From: Hymenobacter gelipurpurascens
GTDB lineage: Bacteria > Bacteroidota > Bacteroidia > Cytophagales > Hymenobacteraceae
Assembly: GCF_900187375.1 (NCBI RefSeq)
Contig: NZ_FYEW01000001.1
Coordinates: 1,550,001 to 1,614,000, forward strand
Direction: 5' to 3'
DNA: 64,000 nucleotides
Position numbers and translations under genes: made by a program. Positions 1 through 7,668 of the stretch are shown piece by piece; the first letter of the stretch is position 1; each line of letters starts with the position of its first letter. The notes beneath the pieces are model-generated. The model worked only from the letters and a program-made list of their open reading frames with translations. It was not told the origin of the DNA and did not search any database.

Positions 1-2
1 TT

Positions 3-539
3 TCTACTACCACTACAACCTCAACGGCTAACCTGAAGCCCGGCAAATATTACAAGCCGATGGCCCCTGCCGCCCAGATTACGGCCGCCAACGCCCGCGC
101 CACCTACGAGTCGTTCGTGAACAACATCAAGCAGAACGAAGACAAGTACGATATCGAAGACTGGCGCTACATCAACTCGGAGTGGCGCGCTCTGGACGAG
201 GCCTACGACAAAGTAAAGAAAGACATTCCGGCCCGCGACCTGGCCGAGATTCAAAAGGAGAAGCTGAAATACGCCGCCTTCAAATCATTCGACAAATCGG
301 AAGCGCGCGTAGCGCAAGGTGCTGATGCCGTAAGCGGTGAAGCCCAGGACGTGAAAGCTGAAACTGCCGATGAGCGCAGCAAAGTGGGCCAGGCGGCAAG
401 CAACACCGCCCAGGACGTAAAAGAAACTGGTAAAGATGTAGGCCAGGGTGCCGCTAAAGTCGGCAAGAAAGTAGGCAGCGCAGTGAAAGGCGCCTACAAA
501 GAAGTGAAGTCGGAAGTCAAAAATACCGACAACGACTAA
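3..539 (+). CDS. 5'-truncated hydrophilic helical repeat protein, unknown function
   Basis: The reading frame is open from the left edge of the window, so the gene probably begins upstream; the first internal ATG is at 60. The visible 178 residues fall into two parts. The first (to about residue 115) is charged and probably helical, with a W-x-x-L-D-E segment. The C-terminal third is rich in Ala, Lys, Glu, Asp, Gly and Val, with loose 11-residue-like repeats such as AQDVK, AQDVKETGKDVGQ and AAKVGKKVGSAVKGAYK. That composition is typical of LEA-like or apolipoprotein-like amphipathic helices linked to stress or membrane surfaces; this is inference from composition. No family is recognised with certainty. 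A strong terminator follows within 30 bases. Confidence 0.7.
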   Translation, partial: STTTTTSTANLKPGKYYKPMAPAAQITAANARATYESFVNNIKQNEDKYDIEDWRYINSEWRALDEAYDKVKKDIPARDLAEIQKEKLKYAAFKSFDKSEARVAQGADAVSGEAQDVKAETADERSKVGQAASNTAQDVKETGKDVGQGAAKVGKKVGSAVKGAYKEVKSEVKNTDND

Positions 540-563
540 CTGGCCTAGCGCCTGATTTAGTAA

Positions 564-601
564 AAGAAGCCCGGTTCCTGACACAGGAGCCGGGCTTCTT
601 T
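564..601 (+). terminator. Rho-independent terminator
   Basis: The arms AAGAAGCCCGGTTCCTG and CAGGAGCCGGGCTTCTT form a 17-bp stem (one G-U pair) with a three-base loop. It lies 25 bases after the stop of the preceding plus-strand gene. A-rich and T-rich edges on both sides mean it may also serve the minus-strand glycosyltransferase that ends at 650. Confidence 0.85.
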
Positions 602-649
602 GTAGTTATGTCGGAAGCAAGATGCCCCTCATGCGGAGCGTAACCGCTC

Positions 650-1609
650 TTAGGCAGCTAGTTCCCGGAGCAGCCAATAGAGCTTCAGGGCATCGAGCTG
701 GCGCAGGCTAGGCCTCCCCGACAGCAGATTGCGCAGTACCTGGCGCTGGCGCAGCTTAAAAGCAATGCACACGGTTTCGCCGAGGCCCCAGCGCTGTAAC
801 TGCAGTGCCGCCCGCAGCAGTTTTGTATCGGCGCCCAGCCCTTCGTTTCGGTAGAGCTGAACCAAGTTGCGCACCGCGTCGTGGGTTTTGCGCAGGAAAA
901 TGGCGGCGGGTTCTAGTCCGTCGTGCAACACCGGATTATCAATATGGTGCACCTGGATGCGGGCCCGGCGCAGCATCCAACCGAATTTGGTGTCCTCGTG
1001 GCCGTAGCGCGTCAGGCTTTCATCGAGGCCTAGGCCACTAAACAGATCGGCCTGTATCAGCAGATTGTTGAGCGTGAGCTGGCCGTGTGGCGCCCGTTGG
1101 CGCACGGCAGCCGGGCGGGCCTCCCGCTGCCTACCATACAGCCACCGGAGCAGCAAACTTGAGCTTGAGGGCGGCAGGGCTTCGTACACGGTGCCGCCGG
1201 CTACTACAGGTGCCTGAGCGCAAGCAGCGGCATAACGGGCCAGGAAACGTTCATCTGGCAGCAGGCTGTCATTGTCCAGCAGTAGTAGCCAGGAGTGTTG
1301 GGCCCGGCTGGCCAGCTCGTTGCGGATGGCGGCCCGCCCAATGTTGCGGGGCAGCTCTTCGTAGTATACGCCTGGCAAAGCGGCCAGTGGACGGTTTAGC
1401 TCTTTTATACCCTCTTCCGAGCCGTCATCAAGGCACCACATTTCTACTGGCCCATCCCAAGCGGCTGCCTGCGCCAGCAACGCGTGCACCAAGGGAGCAA
1501 CGGCACGGTTGAACAGCGGAATCAGCACCGAAAGACCGGGCGTTTTCAAATGGTAGGCGCAGGTGAAATGAAGGAATAAACTACCCACTAGTGGCCTAGC
1601 AGGCGGCAC
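650..1609 (-). CDS. Family 2 glycosyltransferase (GT-A fold)
   Basis: The protein has 319 residues. The nucleotide-sugar domain starts around residue 24 with LSVLIPLFN, the first strand of GT2 enzymes. CLDDGS gives the first Asp pair and LLLLDNDSLLP the DxD-like metal site. NIGRAAIRNELA, after the second strand, is typical of GT2. This predicts transfer of a sugar from a nucleotide donor onto a surface polymer, lipid or protein; the acceptor cannot be told from sequence. The N-terminal 20 residues look like a weakly conserved extension, so a later start is possible. It begins 14 bases after the ftsE-like stop and is probably co-transcribed with it. Confidence 0.85.
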   Translation of the reverse strand: MPPARPLVGSLFLHFTCAYHLKTPGLSVLIPLFNRAVAPLVHALLAQAAAWDGPVEMWCLDDGSEEGIKELNRPLAALPGVYYEELPRNIGRAAIRNELASRAQHSWLLLLDNDSLLPDERFLARYAAACAQAPVVAGGTVYEALPPSSSSLLLRWLYGRQREARPAAVRQRAPHGQLTLNNLLIQADLFSGLGLDESLTRYGHEDTKFGWMLRRARIQVHHIDNPVLHDGLEPAAIFLRKTHDAVRNLVQLYRNEGLGADTKLLRAALQLQRWGLGETVCIAFKLRQRQVLRNLLSGRPSLRQLDALKLYWLLRELAA

Positions 1610-1623
1610 GGCAAACTGCCCGC

Positions 1624-2337
1624 TTAGCTCTCCATCCGCAACTCAAAAGGAGTTTTCACGGAATCAATCAGGTTGCCTTGCTCGCACTTGAGCACCCGCT
1701 TCGGGTACTGCCGAATGATCTGGTAGTTGTGCGTGGCCATGAGCACGGCGGTGCCGGAGTTGTTGATTTCCACAAACAACTTCATGATGCTGTCGGCTAC
1801 GTCGGGGTCGAGGTTGCCGGTGGGCTCGTCGGCGAGGAGCAGCAAGGGCTCGTTGAGCAGCGCGCGGGCAATAACTACGCGCTGCTGCTCGCCGCCCGAC
1901 AGCTGGTGCGGCATTTTGCCCGCTGAGTTGGCCAAACCTACCCGCATCAGCACTTCCGAAATACGCTGCTGCTTGCGGGCCTTGCCTTTCCAGCCAGTGG
2001 CATTCAGCACGAACAACAGATTATCGGCCACCGAACGGTCGAAGAGCAGCTGAAAATCCTGGAAAATGATGCCCAGCTTGCGGCGCAGATACGGCACTTT
2101 GTCGCCGCCGGCCAGGCGGGGCAGTGGGAAACCTACCACCGTGCCGGTGCCGGCGGGTAGAGGCAGATCGGCGTACAGTGTCTTGAGCAGGGAGCTTTTG
2201 CCGGAGCCCGTACGGCCTACGAGATAGGCAAATTCGCCCTTTTCGAGCGTAAACGTGACCTTTTGCAGCACGGTGTTTACGTCCTGCATGATGTAGGCGT
2301 CGTGCAGCTCAATAACCGGGGCGGACGAGGTAGGCAT
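1624..2337 (-). CDS. ftsE: FtsE-type ABC transporter ATP-binding protein
   Basis: A 237-residue single ATPase domain. Walker A GRTGSGKS is at 41-48, the Q-loop FQDFQL at about 92-97, the signature LSGGEQQR at 146-153, and Walker B LLLLADEP at 165-172 with catalytic Glu171; the switch histidine is in MATHN. FtsE pairs with the membrane protein FtsX to control peptidoglycan hydrolases at the division site. No ftsX lies next to it, which is common in Bacteroidota, and the downstream gene is a glycosyltransferase. A near-consensus -7 box (TATCTTCG) sits just upstream of the start on the minus strand. A LolD/MacB-type ATPase is the alternative, but the short compact form favours FtsE. Confidence 0.85.
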   Translation of the reverse strand: MPTSSAPVIELHDAYIMQDVNTVLQKVTFTLEKGEFAYLVGRTGSGKSSLLKTLYADLPLPAGTGTVVGFPLPRLAGGDKVPYLRRKLGIIFQDFQLLFDRSVADNLLFVLNATGWKGKARKQQRISEVLMRVGLANSAGKMPHQLSGGEQQRVVIARALLNEPLLLLADEPTGNLDPDVADSIMKLFVEINNSGTAVLMATHNYQIIRQYPKRVLKCEQGNLIDSVKTPFELRMES

Positions 2338-2373
2338 AGAAACGAAGATACAGGGCGCGGGCAGTTCTAAAAA

Positions 2374-2454
2374 ATGTCATTCCGAGCAGTAGCGCCGGAC
2401 TCTAGGCCACTCTTACGAGCAAACCCAGTTTCGCGCTACCGCTCGGAATGGCAT
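2374..2454. repeat. REP-like inverted repeat
   Basis: Imperfect 21-base arms start ATGTCATTCCGAGC and end GCTCGGAATGGCAT, around a 39-base loop that carries one CTAGGCCAC word. It lies between ftsE and the 67-residue gene. The outer word GTCATTCCGAGC resembles the ends of elements near 13.9, 26.9 and 36.8 kb. Confidence 0.75.
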
Positions 2455-2467
2455 ATGGGCAAGTGGT

Positions 2468-2671
2468 TCAGATTTCCAGCTTCTGCAGCTTCCCGAACTC
2501 CAGCCCCGATATAACGCCAGCCAGCTCCGTTTCCTTGTTTTCCAGCCCGTAGCGGTGCAGATCCTTCAGCGGGCGGTCGGCGCGGAAATACGCAATCAGC
2601 ACGAAGTTCTCGTCGCGCAACTGAATGTAATCCGGAATCTTGGCCTTGCCTTTTACTTTGATGATGTACAT
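2468..2671 (-). CDS. Conserved-looking 67-residue protein, unknown function
   Basis: A small soluble protein starting MYIIKVKGKAKI, followed by alternating hydrophobic and charged residues that suggest a small beta-rich fold, then a helix and the end KLQKLEI. It has no signal peptide, Cys or metal motif. It lies downstream of the transaldolase-like gene on the same strand, behind a 126-base hairpin-forming spacer, so the two may be co-transcribed. I do not recognise the family. Coding potential is supported by GC-rich third positions like its neighbours and by the clean fit between repeat elements. Confidence 0.7.
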   Translation of the reverse strand: MYIIKVKGKAKIPDYIQLRDENFVLIAYFRADRPLKDLHRYGLENKETELAGVISGLEFGKLQKLEI

Positions 2672-2677
2672 GCAGGG

Positions 2678-2795
2678 GAAGAAGCTAGGAGTTAGGAGTT
2701 AGAAGACAGGAGTCAGGAAGAGGAATATGGGGCAGGAGTCAGACGCTCGGGCCTGCCCCTTACCATATTCTAGCTTCTAACTCCTAGCTTCTTAA
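2678..2795. repeat. Long imperfect inverted-repeat spacer (GAAGCTAGGAG type)
   Basis: Arms of about 45 bases with mismatches pair GAAGCTAGGAGTTAG at 2681 with CTAACTCCTAGCTTC near 2775-2792, and GGGGCAGG with CCTGCCCC near the middle. Read on the minus strand it runs from just after the transaldolase-like stop, purine-rich, to just before the next ATG, pyrimidine-rich. The element at 45584-45719 shares its words. It could be a terminator-attenuator, an mRNA processing hairpin or a passive repeat. Confidence 0.7.
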
Positions 2796-2797
2796 GA

Positions 2798-3454
2798 TTA
2801 CCCGTTTACCTTTTTGTGGTCGGCGAGGAAAGTTGCCAGCCCTTTATCGGTGAGCGGGTGGTTGAGCAGGCCGTTGATAACGCTCAGGGGGCAGGTAACT
2901 ACATCGGCGCCCAGTTCAGCGCACTGAATCAGGTGGGGTACGTGGCGCACCGAGGCCGCCAGCACCTGCGTGGGGTAGCCGTAGTTGGAGAAAATGTCCA
3001 CAATCTGCTGCACTAGCTGCAGGCCATCGTGTCCGATATCATCGAGGCGGCCTACGAACGGCGACACGTACGTAGCGCCGGCTTTGGCGGCCAGCAGGGC
3101 CTGCCCGGCCGAGAAAATCAGGGTGCAGTTGGTCTTGATGCCTTTTTCCGAGAAGTACCGGATGGCCTTCACGCCCTCCTTGATCATGGGCACCTTCACG
3201 ACGATGTTCGGGTGCAGCTCGGCTAGGGCCTCTCCTTCCCGAATCATACCCTCGAAATCAGTAGCAATAACTTCGGCCGACACGTCGCCATCCACCATTT
3301 CGCAGATCTGGCGGTAGTGGCTCATCACGGCATCGGTGCCTTTGATGCCTTCTTTGGCCATCAGGGAAGGATTCGTCGTCACGCCGTCGAGTACGCCCAG
3401 GTCTACGGCTTCCTGAATTTCCAGCAAGTTGGCGGTGTCAAGAAAGAATTTCAT
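2798..3454 (-). CDS. fsa: Transaldolase-like fructose-6-phosphate aldolase family
   Basis: A 218-residue TIM-barrel protein, the size of the small transaldolase/FSA family rather than the roughly 320-residue classical transaldolase. MKFFLDTAN opens the fold with the conserved Asp. [12 protein letters not shown] is the family N-P-S/T-L loop and NIVVKVPM carries the Schiff-base lysine. [15 protein letters not shown] is the typical C-terminal phosphate-side motif. It cleaves or forms a C-C bond using dihydroxyacetone units, in the non-oxidative pentose phosphate route or a side reaction. The start is placed at MKFF (3454); an upstream in-frame start at 3493 would add 13 unrelated residues. Whether it acts as transaldolase or aldolase cannot be decided by eye. 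Confidence 0.88.
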   Translation of the reverse strand: MKFFLDTANLLEIQEAVDLGVLDGVTTNPSLMAKEGIKGTDAVMSHYRQICEMVDGDVSAEVIATDFEGMIREGEALAELHPNIVVKVPMIKEGVKAIRYFSEKGIKTNCTLIFSAGQALLAAKAGATYVSPFVGRLDDIGHDGLQLVQQIVDIFSNYGYPTQVLAASVRHVPHLIQCAELGADVVTCPLSVINGLLNHPLTDKGLATFLADHKKVNG

Positions 3455-3584
3455 GCGGATAGATTGAAAAAGAGGATGCCCAAAGCTACTCACTCAATCA
3501 CGGATTCAGACGGATTTTTCGGATTAGAGAAACCCGCCGGGAGATAAGACCGGGTAGCGCGGGAGTTCAGACAGGCGGAAAAAC

Positions 3585-3613
3585 AAAAGAGCCTCCCGAT
3601 GGAAGGCTCTTTT
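3585..3613. terminator. Bidirectional hairpin terminator
   Basis: AAAAGAGCCTCC pairs with GGAAGGCTCTTTT (one bulge) with A and T tracts at both edges. It lies between the SRP RNA gene and the transaldolase-like gene, both on the minus strand, and may isolate them. Confidence 0.7.
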
Positions 3614-3679
3614 GACAAGGAGCAGATAAAGAAGAAATCCGCGAAATCCGGATAATCTGTCTAAATCCGTGATAAAAAA

Positions 3680-3770
3680 AGCGAGCCAAAATCGCACCGC
3701 TCAACCACCTACCCTTGCTACCTTCCGGTCCTGGGGGAGTTCAGTAGGAGCTGGTCGTTCTGACTCGCCG
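3680..3770 (-). ncRNA. ffs: Bacterial small SRP RNA (4.5S)
   Basis: On the minus strand the core reads CAGGACCGGAAGGTAGCAAG followed by GGTAGGT. This matches the conserved apical SRP RNA domain: the CAGG/CCGGAAGG loop and the AGCAAGG internal-loop strand, which bind the M domain of Ffh. The ends GCGAG (about 3768-3764) and CTCGC (about 3681-3685) can pair to close the helix, and a run of Ts follows at 3680-3673. A -7 box with a well-spaced TTG lies directly upstream. The RNA works with Ffh and FtsY in co-translational membrane targeting. Ends are accurate to about 5 bases. The family assignment is firm because of the apical motif. Confidence 0.9.
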
Positions 3771-3774
3771 GGTG

Positions 3775-3804
3775 CAAAGATACGAAGCGGATAGTTGCGG
3801 GCAA
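3775..3804 (-). promoter_or_regulatory. Bacteroidota-type promoter of the SRP RNA
   Basis: On the minus strand TTG (3804-3802) is followed after 19 bases by TATCTTTG (3782-3775). This matches the -33 TTTG/TTG and -7 TAnnTTTG consensus of the Bacteroidota housekeeping sigma factor. The predicted start falls at about 3770, the first bases of the RNA. Confidence 0.75.
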
Positions 3805-3876
3805 GCTAGCAGGCCAGATTTAGCCCCAAAACGATGGATTGCCTTGATTCTGTGGCATATTCTTTTTCCTAGGCCA

Positions 3877-4347
3877 CTATTTATTGCGGCGGCGGGCAGG
3901 TTGCAGCTTCACCGTTACGGGCAGGAAGTTGGTGGCCTTCAGTTGCTGCTCCTGATAGCCGGTATAGCTAAACACCAGCGTATTAAGCCCCTGTGGCACT
4001 GACATGGTAAACTCGCCGCGGGCGTTGGTGCTCACCACATCGGCGGCTTCCTTGATATAGACCGTTGCGCCGGCCAGCGGCTCGTTACGCTCATTGAGCA
4101 CGCTCCCGTTTAGTTTCACCCATTCGGCTTTGCTGGCAGCTTCTGGGGTAGCAACCGGTGCATTAGGGGCGGCAGCAGGCTTCGCTTCAAGAGATTCCTG
4201 GGGCTTGGCTACCACAACGGCCAGCTGGCTGGAGTCGCGGGTGCTGGAGGTAGCTGGCCCTGTCGTGCTGGCTACTTGCTGGGCATGCACCGCCTGTAGA
4301 GAAAGCACAACACTCAGAAACCCAAGAAACAGTATAGAACGGTGCAT
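3877..4347 (-). CDS. Exported protein with C-terminal carboxypeptidase-regulatory-like domain
   Basis: The 156 residues start at MHRSILFLGFLSV, a clear Sec signal peptide cut after VHAQ. A Ser/Thr/Ala-rich linker runs to about residue 75. The rest, beginning WVKLNGSVLNERNEPLAGA, is the CarboxypepD_reg-like beta-sandwich seen at the N-terminus of SusC-type receptors (G-x-V-x-D-x-x-x-P-L-x-G-A-x-V, then T-x-x-x-G-x-F and F-S-Y-x-G-Y). Here it stands alone, so it is probably a periplasmic or cell-surface binding module. The longer open frame, to 4560, adds 71 residues that do not look like a protein start, so 4347 is preferred. It ends in the basic stretch RRRNK. Confidence 0.8.
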   Translation of the reverse strand: MHRSILFLGFLSVVLSLQAVHAQQVASTTGPATSSTRDSSQLAVVVAKPQESLEAKPAAAPNAPVATPEAASKAEWVKLNGSVLNERNEPLAGATVYIKEAADVVSTNARGEFTMSVPQGLNTLVFSYTGYQEQQLKATNFLPVTVKLQPARRRNK

Positions 4348-4705
4348 GGCAGGAAGGAAGTAAGCGGAAAGACAATGGACCGGTCGAAAGGTCGAGGTTT
4401 GTGCCGCTGCCGTAAAGGCCAGAAGCCCTACTTCTGTGACGTAGATTATATATTCAAAATATTGAATAATTTCTTTACCGTTGAGCTCCATCTCAGTCAG
4501 GCCCGCTCTCTGCACTGATAACGTGGCGCAAAAACGTCTCGTTTGTGACGCAGTTTGCACTCCGCTTCGCCCCGCGCTGGCCTAGCGACTCCTCTCTGGT
4601 TATCACCGGGAAAGTCCTTTAACCAACTCCATCAATTCGCGGCGCACTTGGCATTTCCTCGCAGAAAACTGCGTCAGGTGTGAAATCTGTCCCGTAACTT
4701 TGCCT
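4348..4705. other. Intergenic region with divergent promoters and an AT-rich palindrome
   Basis: 358 bases with no convincing gene. It contains an AT-rich dyad at 4451-4468 (TATTCAA, AATA, TTGAATA) that could be an operator. TAACTTTG at 4695-4702, directly before the guaA ATG, fits the -7 consensus and would give a very short or absent leader. Confidence 0.5.
4695..4702 (+). promoter_or_regulatory. Possible -7 box of guaA
   Basis: TAACTTTG matches TAnnTTTG exactly and ends three bases before the ATG at 4706, which would imply leaderless transcription. No clear -33 TTG is seen at the usual distance, so confidence is low. Confidence 0.4.
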
Positions 4706-6238
4706 ATGCCTCAACAGATTCTGATTCTCGATTTTGGGTCGCAATACACGCAACTCATTGCCCGGCGCATCCGGGAACTGAACGTTTACTGCGAAATCCA
4801 TCCGTATACCCACGCCCCGGACCTCACTGAGGACATCCGGGGCGTTGTGCTTTCGGGCTCCCCGTGCTCTGTGCGCGACCCCGAAGCCCCCAACCCCGAC
4901 CTGAGCAAGTACCTAGGCCATGTGCCGGTGCTGGGCGTGTGCTACGGCGCGCAGCTACTGGCCCATCAGCAGGGCGGCGAGGTGATGCCCGCCACCATTC
5001 GGGAGTACGGGCGCGCGCGCCTCACGCATGTGCACCATGCCTCTCCCCTGCTACACGGCGTGCCTACCGAGTCGCAGGTCTGGATGTCGCACGGCGACAC
5101 TATCAAGACTTTGCCCGCGGGCTACGAGATTATTGCTGGCACGCCGGAAGTAGCCGTGGCCGCCTTCCACATTGAGGGCCAGCCGACCTACGGCATCCAG
5201 TTTCACCCCGAAGTAACGCACTCGACCGACGGCAAAACGCTGCTCCAGAACTTTGTGGTTTCTATCTGTGGCCTAGACCAGAGCTGGACGCCGGAGCACT
5301 TCGTGGACTCCATGGTGGACACGCTCAAGCGCACCATCGGTGAGGAAGACCAGGTAATTCTAGGCCTGTCGGGCGGCGTCGATTCGTCGGTGGCGGCGTT
5401 GCTGCTGCACCAGGCGGTAGGCAAGCGTCTGCACGGCATCTTCGTGAACAACGGGTTGCTGCGCAAGGATGAGTATGAAGACGTGCTCCACTCCTACAAG
5501 GATTTGGGCCTGAACGTGCGCGGCGTAGATGCCTCCGAAGAGTTTTACGCGGCCCTCGCCGGCCTCACCGACCCCGAGCAGAAGCGCAAAGCCATCGGCC
5601 GTACCTTCATCGAGGTGTTCGACCGCGAGGCCCAGAAGGTCGATGGCGCGCGGTGGTTGGCGCAGGGCACCATTTACCCCGATGTTATTGAGTCGGTGTC
5701 GGTAAAAGGTCCGGCTGTCACCATTAAGAGCCACCACAATGTGGGCGGCCTGCCCGAGAAAATGAACCTGAGGATTGTGGAGCCGCTGCGGGCATTGTTC
5801 AAGGACGAGGTGCGCGAGGTAGGCCACACGCTAGGCCTGCCCGTTAATATTCTGCACCGCCACCCCTTCCCCGGACCGGGCCTGGGCATCCGCATCCTCG
5901 GCGACATCACGCCCCAGAAAGTAGACCTGCTCCAGCGCGCCGATGCCATCTTCATCAACGGCCTGAAAAACTACGGCCTCTACGAGAAGGTGTGGCAAGC
6001 CGGCGTAATGCTGCTGCCCATCCAGAGCGTGGGCGTAATGGGCGACGAACGGACGTACGAGCAAGTAGTAGCCCTGCGCGCCGTAACCAGCGTAGACGGC
6101 ATGACCGCCGACTGGGCTCACTTGCCCTACGACTTCCTGGCCGACATCTCAAACCGCATCATCAACCAGGTGCGCGGCATCAACCGCGTGGTGTACGATA
6201 TCAGCTCCAAGCCACCAGCAACGATTGAGTGGGAATAA
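4706..6238 (+). CDS. guaA: GMP synthase (glutamine-hydrolysing)
   Basis: The 510 residues carry the whole bifunctional enzyme. The N-terminal class I glutaminase has Cys79 in GVCYGAQ and His167/Glu169 in FHPE. The ATP pyrophosphatase domain has the P-loop SGGVDSS at 222-228. The C-terminal dimerisation domain includes [12 protein letters not shown] and ends in PPATIEWE, the canonical GuaA end. It converts XMP, ATP and glutamine to GMP in the cytosol. ATG 4706 is chosen because [13 protein letters not shown] is the conserved start; a TTG two codons upstream is also in frame. A strong terminator follows. Confidence 0.97.
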   Translation: MPQQILILDFGSQYTQLIARRIRELNVYCEIHPYTHAPDLTEDIRGVVLSGSPCSVRDPEAPNPDLSKYLGHVPVLGVCYGAQLLAHQQGGEVMPATIREYGRARLTHVHHASPLLHGVPTESQVWMSHGDTIKTLPAGYEIIAGTPEVAVAAFHIEGQPTYGIQFHPEVTHSTDGKTLLQNFVVSICGLDQSWTPEHFVDSMVDTLKRTIGEEDQVILGLSGGVDSSVAALLLHQAVGKRLHGIFVNNGLLRKDEYEDVLHSYKDLGLNVRGVDASEEFYAALAGLTDPEQKRKAIGRTFIEVFDREAQKVDGARWLAQGTIYPDVIESVSVKGPAVTIKSHHNVGGLPEKMNLRIVEPLRALFKDEVREVGHTLGLPVNILHRHPFPGPGLGIRILGDITPQKVDLLQRADAIFINGLKNYGLYEKVWQAGVMLLPIQSVGVMGDERTYEQVVALRAVTSVDGMTADWAHLPYDFLADISNRIINQVRGINRVVYDISSKPPATIEWE

Positions 6239-6261
6239 GCTGCCAGTAATTTAGTAAGTGA

Positions 6262-6300
6262 GAAAAGCCCGTTGGTGTATATTGCCAGCGGGCTTTTTTG
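6262..6300 (+). terminator. Rho-independent terminator after guaA
   Basis: AAAAGCCCGTTGG pairs with CCAGCGGGCTTTT, with a 10-base loop and a T6 tract, 24 bases after the stop. Confidence 0.88.
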
Positions 6301-6321
6301 CTTGCCTAAACCCTCGCCTTT

Positions 6322-7020
6322 ATGCTGATTCACTGCTTTCAACACATGCCTGATGAGGGCCCGGCGCACATAGCTGCCTGGGCTAAAACCCGTGGGCATG
6401 AGCTGCACATTACCCGGTGGTTTGAGCCCGTTATTGTTGCGCCTGACTTGTCAGCTACTGACCTACTAGTGGTGCTGGGCGGGGCCATGGGTGTGCATGA
6501 TGAGGAAGAATTTCCGTGGCTCCGCCTCGAGAAGAACGCCATCCAAACTGCGCTGGGCTCCGGGAAGCCAGTGCTAGGCCTATGCCTTGGTTCGCAGCTG
6601 ATAGCCCAGCTTCTGGGCGCCACGGTAGGCCGCAACCCAGAGCCGGAGGTTGGTTTCTGGCCGGTGGAGTTTACTGCCGAGGCACGCCAGACACCGCAGC
6701 TAGGCCACTTGCCCGCCGAGGTTATGGCCCTGCACTGGCACTATGATGCGTTTACCCTGCCGCCCGGCGCTCAGCTGCTGGCTACTTCGGCGGCTACCAG
6801 TTGCCAGGGCTTTCTGTGGCAAGACCGGGTAATAGGCCTACAGTTTCATCCGGAGGCTGATGCGGCCTGGCTGGCGTCGTTGGTGGGGGCGGAAGGGCAC
6901 TTGCTCGGCTCAGGCACCTATGTGCAGACTGTGCCCGAGATTCAGAATCACCGCGCGCTGCTAGGCCAGTCGCCAGCGTTTCTGTTTCCGCTGCTGGATG
7001 GCATGTTGGCGCTGGCTTAG
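6322..7020 (+). CDS. Class I glutamine amidotransferase-like protein (GMP synthase-like)
   Basis: The 232 residues form a lone class I glutaminase domain: Cys88 in GLCLGSQ, His176 and Glu178 in FHPE, and the oxyanion strand LGGAMGVHDE. It has no synthetase partner domain. Stand-alone relatives include gamma-glutamyl hydrolases of polyamine or small-molecule breakdown and uncharacterised GATases; the sequence does not single one out. Placement after guaA is suggestive, but the terminator between them argues for separate transcription. The catalytic triad is complete, so an active amidase is expected. Confidence 0.85.
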   Translation: MLIHCFQHMPDEGPAHIAAWAKTRGHELHITRWFEPVIVAPDLSATDLLVVLGGAMGVHDEEEFPWLRLEKNAIQTALGSGKPVLGLCLGSQLIAQLLGATVGRNPEPEVGFWPVEFTAEARQTPQLGHLPAEVMALHWHYDAFTLPPGAQLLATSAATSCQGFLWQDRVIGLQFHPEADAAWLASLVGAEGHLLGSGTYVQTVPEIQNHRALLGQSPAFLFPLLDGMLALA

Positions 7021-7038
7021 GCCCGTTTTATATTCGAT

Positions 7039-7536
7039 ATGCAGTATTTTCATCAAGCGCTAGGCCTGTTTACACTTATTCTGTGTGGGTGCCTGGTCAG
7101 TTGCAAAGGGCCCATTGTCATACAGGACTGCCTGCAAGCCCAGAAGTTGGCAGCTGATTACGCGAAGAGCTATTCGCCACACCATATGCAAAGAGGCTGG
7201 TACGGGCCGCCGCCGGTGGTTTCGCCTCCGTTGCGGCGGGCTCATTTGCAGCAGCAAGCTATTCTGCTAGGCCACGTAGACCGACTTGGATCAGATGGCA
7301 CGGTAAGCCCGCAGCCCGGTGCCCGTGTGTTTGCGCGTCAGCAATTCACCGACACGGATAGCCATGGAAACTACACGCTACCACTTGCCACAGGCACCTA
7401 TACTTTACGATGCGGCGCTGTAGGTTTGCTCGTACCTCAAGAACCCGTGGCTTTACACGTCCGGCCCGGCGACTCTATCCGCATAAACTTTCTTCTATTA
7501 GTAGATCCAAGACCTATCATCCACCAAATGCCGTAG
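7039..7536 (+). CDS. Lipoprotein with carboxypeptidase-regulatory-like fold
   Basis: 165 residues. The lipoprotein signal MQYFHQALGLFTLILCGCLVSC places the lipid-modified cysteine in LVSC at about residue 22. The second half (ARVFARQQFTDTDSHGNYTL, then GTYTLRCGAVGL and VRPGDSIRINF) has the pattern of a small transthyretin-like beta-sandwich as in CarboxypepD_reg-like domains. It is probably anchored to the outer membrane facing the periplasm or surface; the ligand is unknown. The gene starts 18 bases after the amidotransferase gene on the same strand. Confidence 0.8.
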   Translation: MQYFHQALGLFTLILCGCLVSCKGPIVIQDCLQAQKLAADYAKSYSPHHMQRGWYGPPPVVSPPLRRAHLQQQAILLGHVDRLGSDGTVSPQPGARVFARQQFTDTDSHGNYTLPLATGTYTLRCGAVGLLVPQEPVALHVRPGDSIRINFLLLVDPRPIIHQMP

Positions 7537-7668
7537 GCCAGTCCCGAACACCTCTTACAGCTGCTCGCCTGCTTTCTGCCTGAGCAGATTGCTCCTACGC
7601 ACTACCACTGTTAGGTTTTCTGCGTAGATAGCAGCAACTCCGCTACCCCTCCCGCCCGTTAGTCCCGC

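Noticed and set aside
1624..2337. LolD or MacB-type lipoprotein/efflux ATPase instead of FtsE
   Set aside because: There is no permease gene adjacent, and the size and sequence layout fit the Bacteroidota FtsE pattern better, though the two families are close.
3455..3493. N-terminal extension of the transaldolase-like protein
   Set aside because: The family begins MKFFLDTAN; the added 13 residues have no counterpart in the family pattern.
4700..4705. TTG start two codons upstream of the guaA ATG
   Set aside because: It overlaps the putative -7 box, and the conserved GuaA N-terminus begins at the ATG at 4706.
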